Notes: a model not told the origin generated them from the letters alone. 64,000 nt of DNA from Planctomycetota bacterium (GCA_019456145.1 VRUL01000001.1:186001-250000); one strand, 5' to 3'; shown: positions 17,709 to 29,958, counted from the stretch's first letter. Numbers and translations are program-made.

Positions 17709-18794
17709 TTACAATTCCAGCAGTAGCTTGTCCGGGTCCTCAATGTACTCCTTGATATGGGTCAGAAATCCGATAGCCTGGCGTCCGTCAATCACGCGGT
17801 GGTCATAAGACAGTGCGACATACATCATTGGGCGAATCTTGATCTGGTCATCTATAACAACAGGTCGCTTCTTGATTGCATGCATACCGAGAATAGCGCT
17901 CTGTGGATAGGCCGGAATCGGAGTCGACAGAAGTGAGCCGAACACACCGCCGTTGGTTATCGTGAACGTTCCGCCGGTCAACTCGTCCGGTGAGAGTTTC
18001 TTGTCTTGAGCGCGCTTGGCCAGGTCGGCAATCACGGCTTCGATGTCGGCAAAGTGCAGCGTGTCCGCATCGCGGATGATAGGTACTATCAATCCTCTTT
18101 CGATGGATATCGCCACCCCGATGTCGTAAAAATAATTGTAGATGAAATCCTCGCCATCCACTCGGGCGTTGACGTCTGGAAACTCTTTGAGTGACTGACA
18201 ACATGCTTTCACGAAGAACGACATGAATCCGATTTTGATCCCGTGCTCCTTTTGAAACTCCGTCTTGTAATGGGTGCGGATTTCAATGACCTTTTGCATA
18301 TCGATCTCGTTGAACGTGGTGAGATAAGCTGCAGTTTGCCGGGCCCGAACCAAACGTTCGGCCGTCTTTCTCCGGATTGTGGTCATGCGCACACGTTCAG
18401 TGCGACGTTTGTCACCGATATGTGTTTCCGGGGCCGCAGCAGCCGGAGCGGTCACCGGTGTTTCCCCACCTGCCTGCGCAGGCTCAGGGGACCGAGACGG
18501 TGCAGGCTTAATTACCTCAGCTTCGGTCGCTGGGTGCGGCGGCTGTTCCGCCTCCACATCGTTCGGGCCTAACAGAGCCACCGTTTGTCCGATCGATACT
18601 TCCGCGCCTTCTTCAACCAATATCTCGAGTGTACCGGCGCCAGGCGATGGAATCTCGAGAACGGCTTTGTCCGTTTCCAGCTCAAAGAGCGTCTCGTCTT
18701 CTTTAACCTGGTCACCGTTGTGCTTGAGCCAGGAAACAATGACACCGCTGGTAATTGATTCACCGATAGGTGGTATCTTAACTTCTTTTTTCAT
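17709..18794 (-). CDS. sucB: 2-oxoglutarate dehydrogenase E2, dihydrolipoyl succinyltransferase
   Basis: 361 residues. An N-terminal lipoyl domain carries the modified lysine in 'ELETDKAVLEIPSPGAG'. A proline/alanine-rich linker follows (about 80-120). The peripheral-subunit-binding domain normally expected seems missing or very reduced, since 'RRTERVRMTTIRRKTAERLV' already begins the catalytic core. The core ends with the active-site 'LSYDHRVIDGRQAIGFL'. E2 transfers succinyl from E1-bound thiamine diphosphate to CoA. It lies 44 bases after sucA. The short linker region, about 40 residues below the usual length, is the one oddity; E3 would need to dock another way or via a different segment. 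Confidence 0.93.
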   Translation of the reverse strand: MKKEVKIPPIGESITSGVIVSWLKHNGDQVKEDETLFELETDKAVLEIPSPGAGTLEILVEEGAEVSIGQTVALLGPNDVEAEQPPHPATEAEVIKPAPSRSPEPAQAGGETPVTAPAAAAPETHIGDKRRTERVRMTTIRRKTAERLVRARQTAAYLTTFNEIDMQKVIEIRTHYKTEFQKEHGIKIGFMSFFVKACCQSLKEFPDVNARVDGEDFIYNYFYDIGVAISIERGLIVPIIRDADTLHFADIEAVIADLAKRAQDKKLSPDELTGGTFTITNGGVFGSLLSTPIPAYPQSAILGMHAIKKRPVVIDDQIKIRPMMYVALSYDHRVIDGRQAIGFLTHIKEYIEDPDKLLLEL

Positions 18795-18838
18795 TTCAAA
18801 TGTCCCCTGTTAATACGGTTGTTTCACAGTGTCTGAGC

Positions 18839-21586
18839 CTACGTTATATTAAAGGCACCCTCCACCAGCTTCTTCTGCTCTTGCTGGTACTGCTTGAACG
18901 ATCCGGTTGCGCTGGAGGGATTTTCGTCCCTGCCGAAATAATGAAGCTCGATCTGCGGAAAATGCGACAAAAAACGGTCGCGTATATAACTCCACGCCCC
19001 GAAGTTTCTGGGTTCCTCCTGAATCCACGTGGCCTCCCGCATGTGCGTGTATTTCTCAATACAGGCCGCGAGCGCGCGATTCGGGAATGGGTACAGTTGT
19101 TCGATGCGAATCAGCGCCGTGTCCGTTCGGCCGAGGGCTTCACGCTGAGCTAAAAGATCGTAATAGACTTTTCCTGAGCACAATAAGATCCGCTTGACCT
19201 GGTCCGGTTCACACGAAGCATCGAGAATCTCCTGAAAGCTGCCTTCAACGAGGTCCATGGCCGAAGAAATGACCTTTGGATGACGCAACAGGCTCTTGGG
19301 TGTCATGATGACCAGTGGCTTGCGGAAGTTGTGCTTCACCTGTCGCCTGAGCACATGGAAGTACTGAGCCGGAGTGGTCAAGTTGCAGACTTGAATATTA
19401 TTACACGCGGCAAGTTGTAGGAACCGCTCAAGCCGCGCACCGGAATGGTCGGGGCCCTGCCCCTCACAGGCGTGCGGCAGCAGCAGAACCAGCCCGCTCG
19501 ATCGGCCCCACTTACTCTCGGCCGAAGCGATATAGTCGTCGATGATCACTTGGGCGCCATTAGCAAAATCCCCGAACTGTGCCTCCCAAACCACAAGGGC
19601 ATCAGGGCTGACCAGGGAGTAGCCGTATTCGAAGCCCATAACCGAATACTCGGACAGCGGACTGTCAAAAACCGAAAGTTCCGCCTGCTGGGCATCAATT
19701 GTGTGCAACGCTGTATATGCGCGCGGCCGATCGCTGCCAGTATCCCACCAGGTAAGGTGCCTCTGAGAGAAAGTGCCGCGAACGCAGTCCTCACCGCTAA
19801 GCCGAACGGGTATGCCTTCCAGAAGAAGAGATCCGAACGCCAGGGCTTCTGCAAACGACCAGTCGACAACGGACTTCTGTTCGAAGGCTGCTCGCTTGCG
19901 CTCAAGGACACGCCCAAGTATGGGGTGAATGTGGAAATCCTCAGGGACGGTCGTAATATGCCGCGCAATGCGCTGGAGGGTTGACTCCTCGACGCCCGTA
20001 TCGACATGATCATGTGAGTACTGGTTGCTAATCCCCGCCCAATCAGGTCCCTGAGTGGTGTCTATCAGCGAGACCGGTTCTGACCGAGAGTTCTCAAACG
20101 CCTGCTTCAGGGATTTCACATATCCTTCTGTGATCGATGTCTGTTCTTCCTTACTTGCCACGCCGTTTTGGGCACAGTACTCGCCGTAAAGCGTGGCAAC
20201 ACTGGGATGCCGGCCAATGATCTGGTACATATGCGGATGGGTGAAAGAGGGCTCGTCGGCTTCATTATGACCGTGCCGGCGATAGCAGAAAACGTCCAAA
20301 ACACAGTCGGTGCCAAATGTCTGCCGAAATTGCAACGCCAGGTTGGCAGCGTATACAAGGGCTTCCGGGTCATCGCCGTTTATGTGGAAGATGGGAACGG
20401 GAAGCCCCTTGACAACATCCGTGGGAAAGAACGAGGAACGCGCACTTTGTGACGACGTCGTGAAACCAATCTGGTTGTTGATTATGATATGGATGGTTCC
20501 ACCAGCGGTAAATCCCTCCAATCGTGAGAGGTTGAAGGCTTCGGCAACTACGCCCTGGCCGGAAAATGCCGCATCACCATGCAGCAACATTGGCAGAACC
20601 CGTTTCCTTTTCCGGTCCCGTTTCTTGTCCTGAAGTGCTCTTGCTTTACCCTGAACGATTGCATCAACCGATTCCAGGTGGCTGGCATTCGCAACCATAC
20701 TGATGTGCGCCGTACCGCCGCCGTCCAACACGTGATCAGTCTCGTAGCCGATATGGTACTTCACATCACCACCCCCACCGGACATCCCGGGCCTGAAGTT
20801 CTCCTCGAATCTGGAGAAGATCTCTTCCGGTGTCATGTGCAGAATCGTGTTCAGAATCGCCAGCCGTCCTCGGTGCGTTGTACCGATGACAAACTCATCG
20901 ATGCCGTATCGATTGGCGCTGTCAATCAGGAAGTGCAATCCGGGGATGATCGCCTCGGAGCCCTCGAACGAGAACCGCTTCTGGCCCACGAAAGACCTGT
21001 GCAGCATATGTTCCAGCGCTTCGGTTCTCAGCAGATCTTCCAGGATGATTCGCTTCTGGCTCAGGTCCAATGTTGGTCTGTTCCGGGTGGACTCCATCTT
21101 GTCGATGAGCCAGCGCCTGATATGTTTGTTCTGAATATGGAGGAATTCGACACCGATTGAACCGCAGTAGGTTTCTTGAAGGGCCCCAACGATCTGGCGC
21201 AACGGGGCGCGAGATGGTTTCATGGCACGACCGGCAGAGAAAACCGTGTCCTGATCGTCGGCAGAAATGCCGAATTCGTCAAGCGTCAACTTATGGTAAA
21301 CATCAACATCTTCTCGGTAGAGATAATCGTGCCCCGGTCCATAGTCTCCCCCGAGAGGATTCAACCGGGCATATAGATATCCGATGTCTCGATAGGCCCA
21401 GAGCAGACTATCCACACGGCCCTGCCGATAAGCCATGTCACGCACTATGGGCTGTGTCGCAGCTTCCGGCTGTACACCGTTCGTATCGGAAATCCGACGG
21501 AAGTAGGCATCCCAGACCTCGCTGACTGCCGATGGGTTATCTTCCCATTCACGATACAGGTTTTCTATATAAGATATGTTATTCAT
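18839..21586 (-). CDS. sucA: 2-oxoglutarate dehydrogenase E1 component
   Basis: About 915 residues from the ATG at 21586; the frame is open 26 codons further but that part overlaps sucD. 'NNISYIENLYREWEDNP' matches the E1o N-terminus that binds E2. Later come 'FVIGTTHRGRLAIL', 'LLHGDAAFSGQGVVAE' and 'NNQIGFTT' of the thiamine diphosphate site, and 'LLLPHACEGQGPDHSGARLERFLQL' near the C-terminus. The enzyme decarboxylates 2-oxoglutarate in the TCA cycle. The gene follows sucD by 13 bases. No lipoamide dehydrogenase gene (E3) is in the window. Confidence 0.95.
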   Translation of the reverse strand: MNNISYIENLYREWEDNPSAVSEVWDAYFRRISDTNGVQPEAATQPIVRDMAYRQGRVDSLLWAYRDIGYLYARLNPLGGDYGPGHDYLYREDVDVYHKLTLDEFGISADDQDTVFSAGRAMKPSRAPLRQIVGALQETYCGSIGVEFLHIQNKHIRRWLIDKMESTRNRPTLDLSQKRIILEDLLRTEALEHMLHRSFVGQKRFSFEGSEAIIPGLHFLIDSANRYGIDEFVIGTTHRGRLAILNTILHMTPEEIFSRFEENFRPGMSGGGGDVKYHIGYETDHVLDGGGTAHISMVANASHLESVDAIVQGKARALQDKKRDRKRKRVLPMLLHGDAAFSGQGVVAEAFNLSRLEGFTAGGTIHIIINNQIGFTTSSQSARSSFFPTDVVKGLPVPIFHINGDDPEALVYAANLALQFRQTFGTDCVLDVFCYRRHGHNEADEPSFTHPHMYQIIGRHPSVATLYGEYCAQNGVASKEEQTSITEGYVKSLKQAFENSRSEPVSLIDTTQGPDWAGISNQYSHDHVDTGVEESTLQRIARHITTVPEDFHIHPILGRVLERKRAAFEQKSVVDWSFAEALAFGSLLLEGIPVRLSGEDCVRGTFSQRHLTWWDTGSDRPRAYTALHTIDAQQAELSVFDSPLSEYSVMGFEYGYSLVSPDALVVWEAQFGDFANGAQVIIDDYIASAESKWGRSSGLVLLLPHACEGQGPDHSGARLERFLQLAACNNIQVCNLTTPAQYFHVLRRQVKHNFRKPLVIMTPKSLLRHPKVISSAMDLVEGSFQEILDASCEPDQVKRILLCSGKVYYDLLAQREALGRTDTALIRIEQLYPFPNRALAACIEKYTHMREATWIQEEPRNFGAWSYIRDRFLSHFPQIELHYFGRDENPSSATGSFKQYQQEQKKLVEGAFNIT

Positions 21587-21599
21587 AATCCACCCAATA

Positions 21600-22525
<926 letters not shown>

Positions 22526-22529
<4 letters not shown>

Positions 22530-23674
22530 GGTCGTGATCTCCCCTGTGCGCGGTCAACGGCATCCCGGACAGCGTCGGTCATTCTTCGAGTGACGCTCAA
22601 GCCGGCCTTGCGCAGCATCTTACGGCCTTTCTCCTCGTTGGTCCCGATAAGCCGGATAACAATGGGCACGTTTATACGCTGCTCTTCCTGGGCCTTAAGA
22701 ATTCCCTGGGCAACGTCATCGCAGCGGGTTATCCCTCCGAAGATATTGACCAGGATCACCTTCAGCTTCTTGTTTCTCAGGAGTATCCGCATGGCATTGA
22801 CAACCTTCTGCGGATTGGAGCTTCCACCCACGTCCAGAAAGTTGGCGGCACTTCCACCGAGGGATTTGATCACGTCCATGGTTGCCATTGCCAGACCCGC
22901 GCCGTTGACCATGCAGCCGATCTGTCCCGAGAGGCTGACAAAACTCAAGCCGGCCTGCCTGGCCTCAAGCTCATCGGCCGTATATTCCTCGGGATTTCTA
23001 AGCTGCTCAACATCAGGATGCCTTACAACACCATTGTCATCAAAGACAATCTTGGCATCCGCAGCGACCAGTTTGCCCTGGACGGTGACGGCCAGCGGAT
23101 TGATCTCGACCAGGGAGCAGTCTTTCTCGCGGAAGAGCCGATACATATTCTCCATCGTTGGTACAGCCTGGTCTAAAAGCGCCTGATCCGGAAACGACTC
23201 CGATAGCCATTCCGTCAGAGCCTCGCTGGTGTCCGACTCGCTCGCGCCGGACATCACGAAACGCCGAATTTTCTCCGGTTCTTTAGCGGCGATATCCTCA
23301 ATGTCCATGCCCCCGGCGGCGCTGATGATCAAGACAACCGACTTTGCCTCCCGGTCGACAGTGACCCCTGCATAGTACTCTGCCCGGATATCGAGCCTCT
23401 CTGCGACTAATACCTGTTTTACAGGAAAGTCTTTTATGGACATCGCAAGGATTTCTCTCGTCGTTGATTCTGCCTCCTCTGCGGATGAAACCGCCCGGAT
23501 AGCACCGGCCTTGCCCCGGCCACCAGTCAACACCTGGGCCTTGATCATGGCCTTACCGCCCAATGTGGCAACAGCTCTCGCGGCTTCTTCAGGGGTGCGG
23601 GCCAACTCACCCCGTGGAACAGCAATATCGTATTGCTGGAGCAGGTCACGTGCTTGGTATTCATGTATCTTTAT
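22526..23674 (-). CDS. sucC: Succinyl-CoA synthetase beta subunit, apparent ATA start
   Basis: About 382 residues if translation begins at the ATA at 23674-23672, which gives '[16 protein letters not shown]', an exact match to the family N-terminus (MKIHEYQ). A ribosome site AAGGA lies 8 bases before that ATA. No ATG is available in frame nearby; the only conventional alternative is a GTG at 23704, which has no ribosome site and would add 10 residues overlapping sdhB. The ATP-grasp features '[15 protein letters not shown]', '[12 protein letters not shown]', '[13 protein letters not shown]', 'LDVGGSS' and '[11 protein letters not shown]' (here VNIFGG) are present. Either a rare AUA start or a single-base error (ATG read as ATA) explains the frame. 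It overlaps the sdhB end by 14 bases. Confidence 0.92.
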
Positions 23675-24392
23675 TGGTCTTTTCCTTAAATGTCTTGATT
23701 GCACGTTTTGTAAGGTTGATGTTTTTCGTAACCTTGATGCCGCGCGGGCACACACGCGTACATTCGAAATGATTCTCACACGGCCATACCCCATTGGGTT
23801 TGTCCAGGACAACGAGACGCGGCTTAATTCCCTCGTCTCGGCTGTCGAACACAAACCGAGCTGCCTGCACTACTGTGGCCGGTCCAATGAAATCCACGTT
23901 TTGATCTGCCACCACCGGGCATGCGGAGTGGCAGGATGCACACAGAATACATTTCGTCGGATCGTCAAACCGGTCCCGCTCGGCAGGTGTCTGGATATTC
24001 TCAGCACGTTCGGCTTGCTTGGCGGGAATCAGAAAGGGCTTGACCTCGCGGTAGGCCTCAAAGAATACTCCGTAGTCGACCATGAGGTCGCGTTGTACAG
24101 GCAGCGATTTCAGGGGCTTAACGGTCACTACAGCGTTCTCTTCTTCGGCAACATCATGAACGAGTGTCTTGCAGGCAAGTCGCTCGACGCCATTGATGAT
24201 CATCGAATCGGAACCACAGATGCCATGTCCGCAACTTTTGCGAAAAGACAGCGTACCGTCGAGGTTTCGCTTGATGAACATAAGGGTGTCAAGAATTCGG
24301 TCGGTTGGCTCTACGGTAACACTGAAGTCCTGGAACTGTGAGGCACGGTCCGTCTGAGGATTGTAGCGTAGTATTCGAAGGATGATGTTCAT
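23661..24392 (-). CDS. sdhB: Succinate dehydrogenase/fumarate reductase iron-sulfur subunit
   Basis: 243 residues. The 2Fe-2S site is 'SCGHGICGSD' (cysteines near 54 and 59) with 'ERLAC' (near 74). The 4Fe-4S and 3Fe-4S sites are 'CILCASCHSACPV' and 'HFECTRVCPRGI'. It passes electrons from FAD in SdhA toward quinone. It follows sdhA by 60 bases, and its last codons overlap the sucC start. In most bacteria one or two membrane-anchor genes precede sdhA; none is found on either side here. Confidence 0.93.
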   Translation of the reverse strand: MNIILRILRYNPQTDRASQFQDFSVTVEPTDRILDTLMFIKRNLDGTLSFRKSCGHGICGSDSMIINGVERLACKTLVHDVAEEENAVVTVKPLKSLPVQRDLMVDYGVFFEAYREVKPFLIPAKQAERAENIQTPAERDRFDDPTKCILCASCHSACPVVADQNVDFIGPATVVQAARFVFDSRDEGIKPRLVVLDKPNGVWPCENHFECTRVCPRGIKVTKNINLTKRAIKTFKEKTNKDT

Positions 24393-24452
24393 AACTTACT
24401 CCCAATCGGTCTTTGCCCTCATTTGCCCAGAGGCAGATTGAAAAAGTTCGGA

Positions 24453-26210
24453 CTAATACTCACGCGGCTTAGGTTCCCAGATTGACAGATCCACAGACTT
24501 GGCGGCAAAGCGGACCGATTCGTCGTCGAGCCAGGCGAGCGTATGTTTCAGATACTTCTCATCGTCACGGTTCGGGAAGTCCTCTCGCGCGTGCGCGCCT
24601 CGGCTTTCTTTACGATTCTCCGCCGACGCCGCTGTAACAAATGCCAGATCCAACAAATTTTGAAGCTCCAACAGTTCCAGCAGGTCTGTGTTATAGACGC
24701 GGCTTTCATCGCCCACACCGATTTGCGCTGCCTGCTGGCGGAGGCTCTTTAGCTGCTGCACGGCCTCGCTCATCTTATCGCCGCCTCGGTAAATCCCAAC
24801 AGCGTCCATCATGACGGCTTTCATGGACGCCCTGATCTTCTCAGCATCTCCGTCGCGCCGTTTTCTGCTCATGCGGTTCAGGATATCCTTGGCAACCTCC
24901 GAAGCATCGGCCGGCATCACCCCCGGATCCGCCTGACGGACAAACTCAGCCATGTGCCGCCCGGCACGTCGGCCATACACAATCAAGTCGACGAGACTGT
25001 TCGTTCCAAGGCGGTTAGCGCCATGGACCGACACACAGGCGCATTCACCGACTGCATACAGGCCTTCGTACGCATTGCCTTTCTCATCAGCAATGACCCG
25101 GCCGTCGAGGTCCGTCGGAATACCGCCCATGGCATAGTGCGCGGTCGGCTGCACGGGAATCGGCTTCTCCGCTGGATCCAGGCTCAGATACGTACGACAG
25201 AAATCAGTGATGTCAGGCAGCTTCTTCTCCAGGACGTCCCGGCCCAGATGGGTCGCGTCAAGATAGACATAGTCATCCCTGGCCGGTTCGCCCAACACGC
25301 CGCGGCCCGAATGAATCTCCGTCATAATCGCCCTGGCAATCATATCGCGGGGAGCAAGGTCCAGCAGTGTGGGTGCGTAGTGCTCCATGAAGCGTTCACC
25401 TTTACCGTTCCTCAGAATTCCGCCTTCACCCCTTACTCCTTCGGTGATGAGTATTCCCATGCCCCGAATACCCGTAGGGTGAAACTGGAAGAACTCCATA
25501 TCTTCGAGTGGAACGCCTCTGCGAGCCAGGACCGCGGGGCCATCGCCGGTATTGGCATATGCGTTGGATGTAGTACGATACATCCGCCCGAAACCGCCGG
25601 TGGCAACAAGCACGGCTTTAGCACTAAATACATGTATCGCACCGGTGGCTAATTCCAAGGCTGCGATTCCCGTACACTTGCATCCGTCGAGAAGGACGTC
25701 CACGAGGTGAAACTCATCGAAGAAGGAGACGTCGTTCTTGATGCACTGTTGGTACAGTGTCTGCAGGATCATATGTCCCGTGCGGTCGGCGGCGTAACAT
25801 GAGCGTTTAACCGGTGCCTCGCCGAAGTTCCTGGTGTGACCGCCGAAGCGGCGCTGGTCAATCCGTCCATCCTCGGTCCTGCTGAACGGCAGACCCCGGT
25901 TCTCGAGATCGTATACGGCCTGAACGGCGTCTTCTGCTAGGATGGCGGCCGATTGCTGATCGACTAAATAGTCACCGCCTTTGACCGTGTCAAACGCGTG
26001 CCACTCCGGCTTGTCCTCTTCGACGTTCCCCAGGGCGGCACCAATTCCTCCCTGTGCCGCACCGGTATGACTGCGGATGGGCAGCAACTTTGAGACCACG
26101 GCGGTTCGGTTACCCGGCACTCGGCTGGCTTCGAGAGCTGCATACAGCCCCGAACCTCCCGAGCCCACAATCACAGCGTCGAATTCATGTTTCAATACCC
26201 TGCTCATCAT
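24453..26210 (-). CDS. sdhA: Succinate dehydrogenase flavoprotein subunit
   Basis: 585 residues, close to the usual length. '[20 protein letters not shown]' is the FAD-binding fold. '[21 protein letters not shown]' contains the histidine that usually carries covalent FAD. '[21 protein letters not shown]', '[25 protein letters not shown]' and '[12 protein letters not shown]' are substrate-site motifs, and '[15 protein letters not shown]' lies near the end. It oxidises succinate to fumarate or works in reverse. The aconitase gene precedes it by 20 bases. Without a visible anchor subunit the membrane attachment is unexplained. Confidence 0.94.
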   Translation of the reverse strand: MMSRVLKHEFDAVIVGSGGSGLYAALEASRVPGNRTAVVSKLLPIRSHTGAAQGGIGAALGNVEEDKPEWHAFDTVKGGDYLVDQQSAAILAEDAVQAVYDLENRGLPFSRTEDGRIDQRRFGGHTRNFGEAPVKRSCYAADRTGHMILQTLYQQCIKNDVSFFDEFHLVDVLLDGCKCTGIAALELATGAIHVFSAKAVLVATGGFGRMYRTTSNAYANTGDGPAVLARRGVPLEDMEFFQFHPTGIRGMGILITEGVRGEGGILRNGKGERFMEHYAPTLLDLAPRDMIARAIMTEIHSGRGVLGEPARDDYVYLDATHLGRDVLEKKLPDITDFCRTYLSLDPAEKPIPVQPTAHYAMGGIPTDLDGRVIADEKGNAYEGLYAVGECACVSVHGANRLGTNSLVDLIVYGRRAGRHMAEFVRQADPGVMPADASEVAKDILNRMSRKRRDGDAEKIRASMKAVMMDAVGIYRGGDKMSEAVQQLKSLRQQAAQIGVGDESRVYNTDLLELLELQNLLDLAFVTAASAENRKESRGAHAREDFPNRDDEKYLKHTLAWLDDESVRFAAKSVDLSIWEPKPREY

Positions 26211-26230
26211 ATTCTCATTATACCCAGCGG

Positions 26231-28153
26231 CTACTTTTGTTGTTTGGCTAAGTTGAGAATTCCCCCAGCAAGGAGAATCCGGCGTTGGCGATCTGAAATC
26301 TCAAGGCGCGTCATCACTTCCCTGCCATTGACCAATATTGGAATTTCGGAGGCACCCTTGGTAACAGCGGTCTTGACACCTGGAATGGAGACAATGTCGT
26401 CCTGCTTGATCGATTCGTAGTCAGTAGGATCGACGAAGCACAGGGGCAGAATTCCGAAGTTGACCAGGTTGGCCTTGTGAATTCGAGCGAAACTCTTTAC
26501 GATTTTGGCCCGCACTCCCAAATACCTCGGCGCCAGCGCGGCATGCTCTCGAGAGGAACCCTGGCCGTAATTTTCTCCCCCGACCACGAATCCACCTCCT
26601 TTTTCCTTAGCACGGATCGGGAATTCAACGCCAACAATCTCGAACACAAACTCACTGATTGCCGGTATATTGCTTCGGTAAGGTAATACTCTATTGCCGG
26701 CCGGCATGATGATATCTGTACTGATATTGTCGCCAACTTTGATTAGGACCGTTCCCTCTAACGCATCCTCTAAGGCGGTAAACTCAGGCAGTGGTTGGAT
26801 GTTGGGGCCGCGAATTATCTCGATTGCCGAGCCCTCTTCCGGAGGCTGGATAAACCAATCGCTTTTGTACTTGAATCTTTCGGGATACGGGATCCCGGGC
26901 ATTTCTCCTAAAGTGCGTGGGTCGGTGATCCGCCCTGTCAGGGCGGATGCCGCCGCTGTTTCCGGGGAGCAAAGATAGACCTGGTCATCCTTTGTGCCGC
27001 TGCGGCCCTTGAAGTTTCGCGGGAAGGTCCGTAAGGACACTGTTCCCGTCGCTGGCGCCTGGCCCATACCGATACAACCGAGGCAACCGGACTCATGAAC
27101 ACGCGCCCCGGCTTCGACAAGGGCTGTGATGCCCCCCGCCGCCAGCACATTGTCGAGTGTCTGTCGGCTTCCCGAATTGATTTCGAAGCTAACGTTCGGG
27201 TGCCGGATTTTTCCTTCAACGATTTTGGCGGCAATCATGAAATCACGGTAACTCCCATTACAAGAGGAACCGATAATGACCTGCTGAATCTCAACATCGG
27301 ACAGTTCGGAGGCCTTTTTCACATTGTCAGGATTCGACGGACATGCGACCATAGGCTCGATCTGGCCCAAATCTATCTGCGTTTTTTCACTCCACTGGGG
27401 ATCCGGCCCGGTCTTCAGTTCCCGCCAGACGTCCTCACGACCGTTCCTTGCCAGGAACTGCCTTGTGACTTCATCAGACGGAAAGATCGCGGCCGTGAAG
27501 CCCATGTCAACAGACATGTTTGCAATTGTTGCCCGTGCGCTCATGTCCATATTCCTGACGCCCGGTCCGAAGAACTCCATGATCTTACCGGTACCGGCCT
27601 TGCAGGAGTATCTTCGGAGCAATTCGAGAATCAAGTCCTTGCCGGACACGAACGGCTGGAATTGGCCCTCGACGTAGATTCCCCAGACCTTCGGCGTCTC
27701 GATATGGTACGGATGGCCCGCCATGGCCATGGCGACCTCGACACCGCCAGCACCCATGGCAAGCATACTTATGCAGCCGCCGGTTGTCGTATGGCTATCG
27801 GATCCCAGCAGTGTCTGCCCGGGCACGCCGAATCGCTGACGATGGACGTGATGGGATACTCCGTTGCCGGGCGGTGAAAAAACGACACCATATTTCGCGG
27901 CACACGACTGAAGAAACAGGTGGTCATCGGCATTTCGCGAGTCCGTTTGAATGATGTTGTGATCAACATAACTGACCGCAACCGCTGGTTTGACGGTGTC
28001 GATTCCCAGAGATTCAAACTCCAGATACACCATGGTTCCGGTAGCATCCTGGGTCAGCGTTTGGTCTATAGTCAAACCGATTTCACGCGATTCCTTGAGT
28101 TCGCCCTCTACTAAATGTCCGCTCAAGATTTGTTCGGTAATCGTATCCTTCAT
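26231..28153 (-). CDS. Aconitate hydratase (640-residue type)
   Basis: 640 residues, preceded by GAGG at 8-base spacing. '[26 protein letters not shown]' is the aconitase-family catalytic segment. The iron-sulfur ligands appear as '[11 protein letters not shown]' and '[13 protein letters not shown]'. The swivel domain at the C-terminus has '[16 protein letters not shown]'. This length and architecture match the shorter aconitases seen in deltaproteobacteria and related groups rather than the 890-residue AcnA or AcnB. Homoaconitase or isopropylmalate isomerase are related, but the operon context supports aconitase. The protein is cytoplasmic. Confidence 0.9.
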   Translation of the reverse strand: MKDTITEQILSGHLVEGELKESREIGLTIDQTLTQDATGTMVYLEFESLGIDTVKPAVAVSYVDHNIIQTDSRNADDHLFLQSCAAKYGVVFSPPGNGVSHHVHRQRFGVPGQTLLGSDSHTTTGGCISMLAMGAGGVEVAMAMAGHPYHIETPKVWGIYVEGQFQPFVSGKDLILELLRRYSCKAGTGKIMEFFGPGVRNMDMSARATIANMSVDMGFTAAIFPSDEVTRQFLARNGREDVWRELKTGPDPQWSEKTQIDLGQIEPMVACPSNPDNVKKASELSDVEIQQVIIGSSCNGSYRDFMIAAKIVEGKIRHPNVSFEINSGSRQTLDNVLAAGGITALVEAGARVHESGCLGCIGMGQAPATGTVSLRTFPRNFKGRSGTKDDQVYLCSPETAAASALTGRITDPRTLGEMPGIPYPERFKYKSDWFIQPPEEGSAIEIIRGPNIQPLPEFTALEDALEGTVLIKVGDNISTDIIMPAGNRVLPYRSNIPAISEFVFEIVGVEFPIRAKEKGGGFVVGGENYGQGSSREHAALAPRYLGVRAKIVKSFARIHKANLVNFGILPLCFVDPTDYESIKQDDIVSIPGVKTAVTKGASEIPILVNGREVMTRLEISDRQRRILLAGGILNLAKQQK

Positions 28154-28189
28154 AACGCCAGCCTCTTTTCCCTTCTGGTTCTGAATTCA

Positions 28190-29629
28190 TCATTTATGCC
28201 GCTCAGGATTTCCCCCCCTGCCGGGTTTCTCAATATCAGGTTTCTGCGGACCGGTCATCTTGGCCGGTACGACGATGTTGTCAAACTCCTTTGCGCTGAG
28301 GAAACCCAAAGCAACGGTGGCGTCTTTCAACGTTGTTCCTTCCACATGCGCTTTCTTGGCAATCTGGGCGGCTTTGTCGTACCCGATGTAGGGATTTAGT
28401 GCCGTGACAAGCATGAGCGAGTTTTGCACATGCCGGTCTATGACGGATTCGTTTGCCGTGATACCGGCGGCACATTTCTCGCCGAAGCTGCGGCACCCGT
28501 CAGTCAGAAGTCGCACGGATTGCAGCAGATTATAGATGATGACAGGCTTGTAGACGTTCAGTTCAAAATTGCCCGATGCGCCGCAAAACGTGATGGTGGT
28601 GTCATTACCCATTACCTGTGCAGTGATCATGGTCACCGCTTCGCATTGGGTCGGGTTGACCTTTCCGGGCATGATTGAACTGCCTGGCTCGTTGGCTGGG
28701 ATGGCCAGTTCGCCGATGCCGCATCGCGGGCCAGAGGACAACCATCGAATATCGTTGGCGATTTTTGTCAGGGATACGGCGAGCGTCTTCAATGCGCCGC
28801 TGGTTTCCACCATCGTATCATGGGCGGCCAACGCTTCGAACTTGTTCTCGGCAGTCACAAAGGGCAGTCCCGTTAGATCGGCGATTTTTTTTGCAACCAG
28901 CTCTGCGAACTGAGGATGCGTGTTCAGCCCGGTGCCCACGGCGGTTCCTCCAAGGGAAAGTTCGTGCAGCCGTGGGAGGCACTGTGAAATACGTTTGCGG
29001 CCCCGCTCGATTTGTTCGGCATACCCTGAGAATTCCTGGCCAAGTGTCAGGGGGACCGCATCCATCAGATGGGTTCGACCGATCTTTACGATATTCGAGA
29101 ATTCTCTGGTCTTCTTCTTGAGGAGGTTCGCCAACGCTTCCACGGCTGGAAGCAGCTTGTCTGTGATCGCCGCAGCCGTGGCAATATGCATGGCCGCCGG
29201 GAACGCGTCATTGGATGACTGTGACTTGTTGACGTCGTCATTCGGATGCACAGGAGTCTTGCTGCCGATTACACCGCCGGCTTGTTCTATTGCACGATTG
29301 GCAATCACCTCATTGACGTTCATGTTTGTGTGGGTGCCGCTGCCGGTCTGCCACACGCTCAGAGGAAAGTGTTCATCGAGTTTTCCCTCGATAATCTCTT
29401 CTGCGGCCTGAACAATAAGACTCGCCTTTTCTTCGGAAAGCAGACTGAGTTCTTGGTTGACAAGGGCGGCGGCTTTCTTCAAAAAACCGAACGCTACAAC
29501 CAACTCCCGGGGAATCTTTTCTATACCAATGTCGAAATTCAGCAGTGAACGAGCGGTCTGTGAACCGTAGTAGCGGCCCTCGGGCAACTTCATTTCCCCC
29601 ATCGTGTCTTGTTCAGTCCTGAATTTCAT
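28190..29629 (-). CDS. fumC: Fumarate hydratase class II
   Basis: 479 residues. The N-terminus '[22 protein letters not shown]' fits FumC. '[18 protein letters not shown]' and '[17 protein letters not shown]' form the active site together with the signature loop '[15 protein letters not shown]'. It interconverts fumarate and malate without an iron-sulfur cluster. Aspartate ammonia-lyase shares all of these motifs and cannot be excluded by eye, but first position in a TCA-cycle operon supports fumarase. Candidate promoter elements lie about 140-190 bases upstream. Confidence 0.9.
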   Translation of the reverse strand: MKFRTEQDTMGEMKLPEGRYYGSQTARSLLNFDIGIEKIPRELVVAFGFLKKAAALVNQELSLLSEEKASLIVQAAEEIIEGKLDEHFPLSVWQTGSGTHTNMNVNEVIANRAIEQAGGVIGSKTPVHPNDDVNKSQSSNDAFPAAMHIATAAAITDKLLPAVEALANLLKKKTREFSNIVKIGRTHLMDAVPLTLGQEFSGYAEQIERGRKRISQCLPRLHELSLGGTAVGTGLNTHPQFAELVAKKIADLTGLPFVTAENKFEALAAHDTMVETSGALKTLAVSLTKIANDIRWLSSGPRCGIGELAIPANEPGSSIMPGKVNPTQCEAVTMITAQVMGNDTTITFCGASGNFELNVYKPVIIYNLLQSVRLLTDGCRSFGEKCAAGITANESVIDRHVQNSLMLVTALNPYIGYDKAAQIAKKAHVEGTTLKDATVALGFLSAKEFDNIVVPAKMTGPQKPDIEKPGRGGNPERHK

Positions 29630-29769
29630 GGCATCTTAATTACAGAGGCATCTGCCGCCTGTGGATACGCATAGGCACCATTTTTCTGACAGCCGCTTGT
29701 GCTTATTCAGCGGACAGTGCATAAATGTTTGCACCATTGGTAATGTCCCTGTGAAGTTCTCTCGAGCTA

Positions 29770-29823
29770 ATTATAGAACGCTACGCTGACGTATACTTCA
29801 GCATATGACCGAGGTGCTGTCAA
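29770..29823 (-). promoter_or_regulatory. Candidate promoter elements of the TCA operon
   Basis: In the 329-base gap between the divergent fumC and stress-protein genes, the minus strand has a perfect TTGACA (29823-29818), whose 17-base-spaced partner TGAAGT is weak. A perfect TATAAT (29775-29770) also occurs, with only a poor -35 at correct distance. They may be two overlapping promoters or one activator-dependent one. No clear plus-strand promoter was found for the stress-protein gene. Confidence 0.35.
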
Positions 29824-29958
29824 GCTCAAATTGAAAAAAACGATGTTTAACAGGATTTTTAACTTGCATTCCCGGAGTATCATTGCTTCCTTATACGAGG
29901 AATTGCCGTAGCAGTTCTTGAAAAAGGTATTCAATCTCAGACCTACGAGGTTTTTGAA

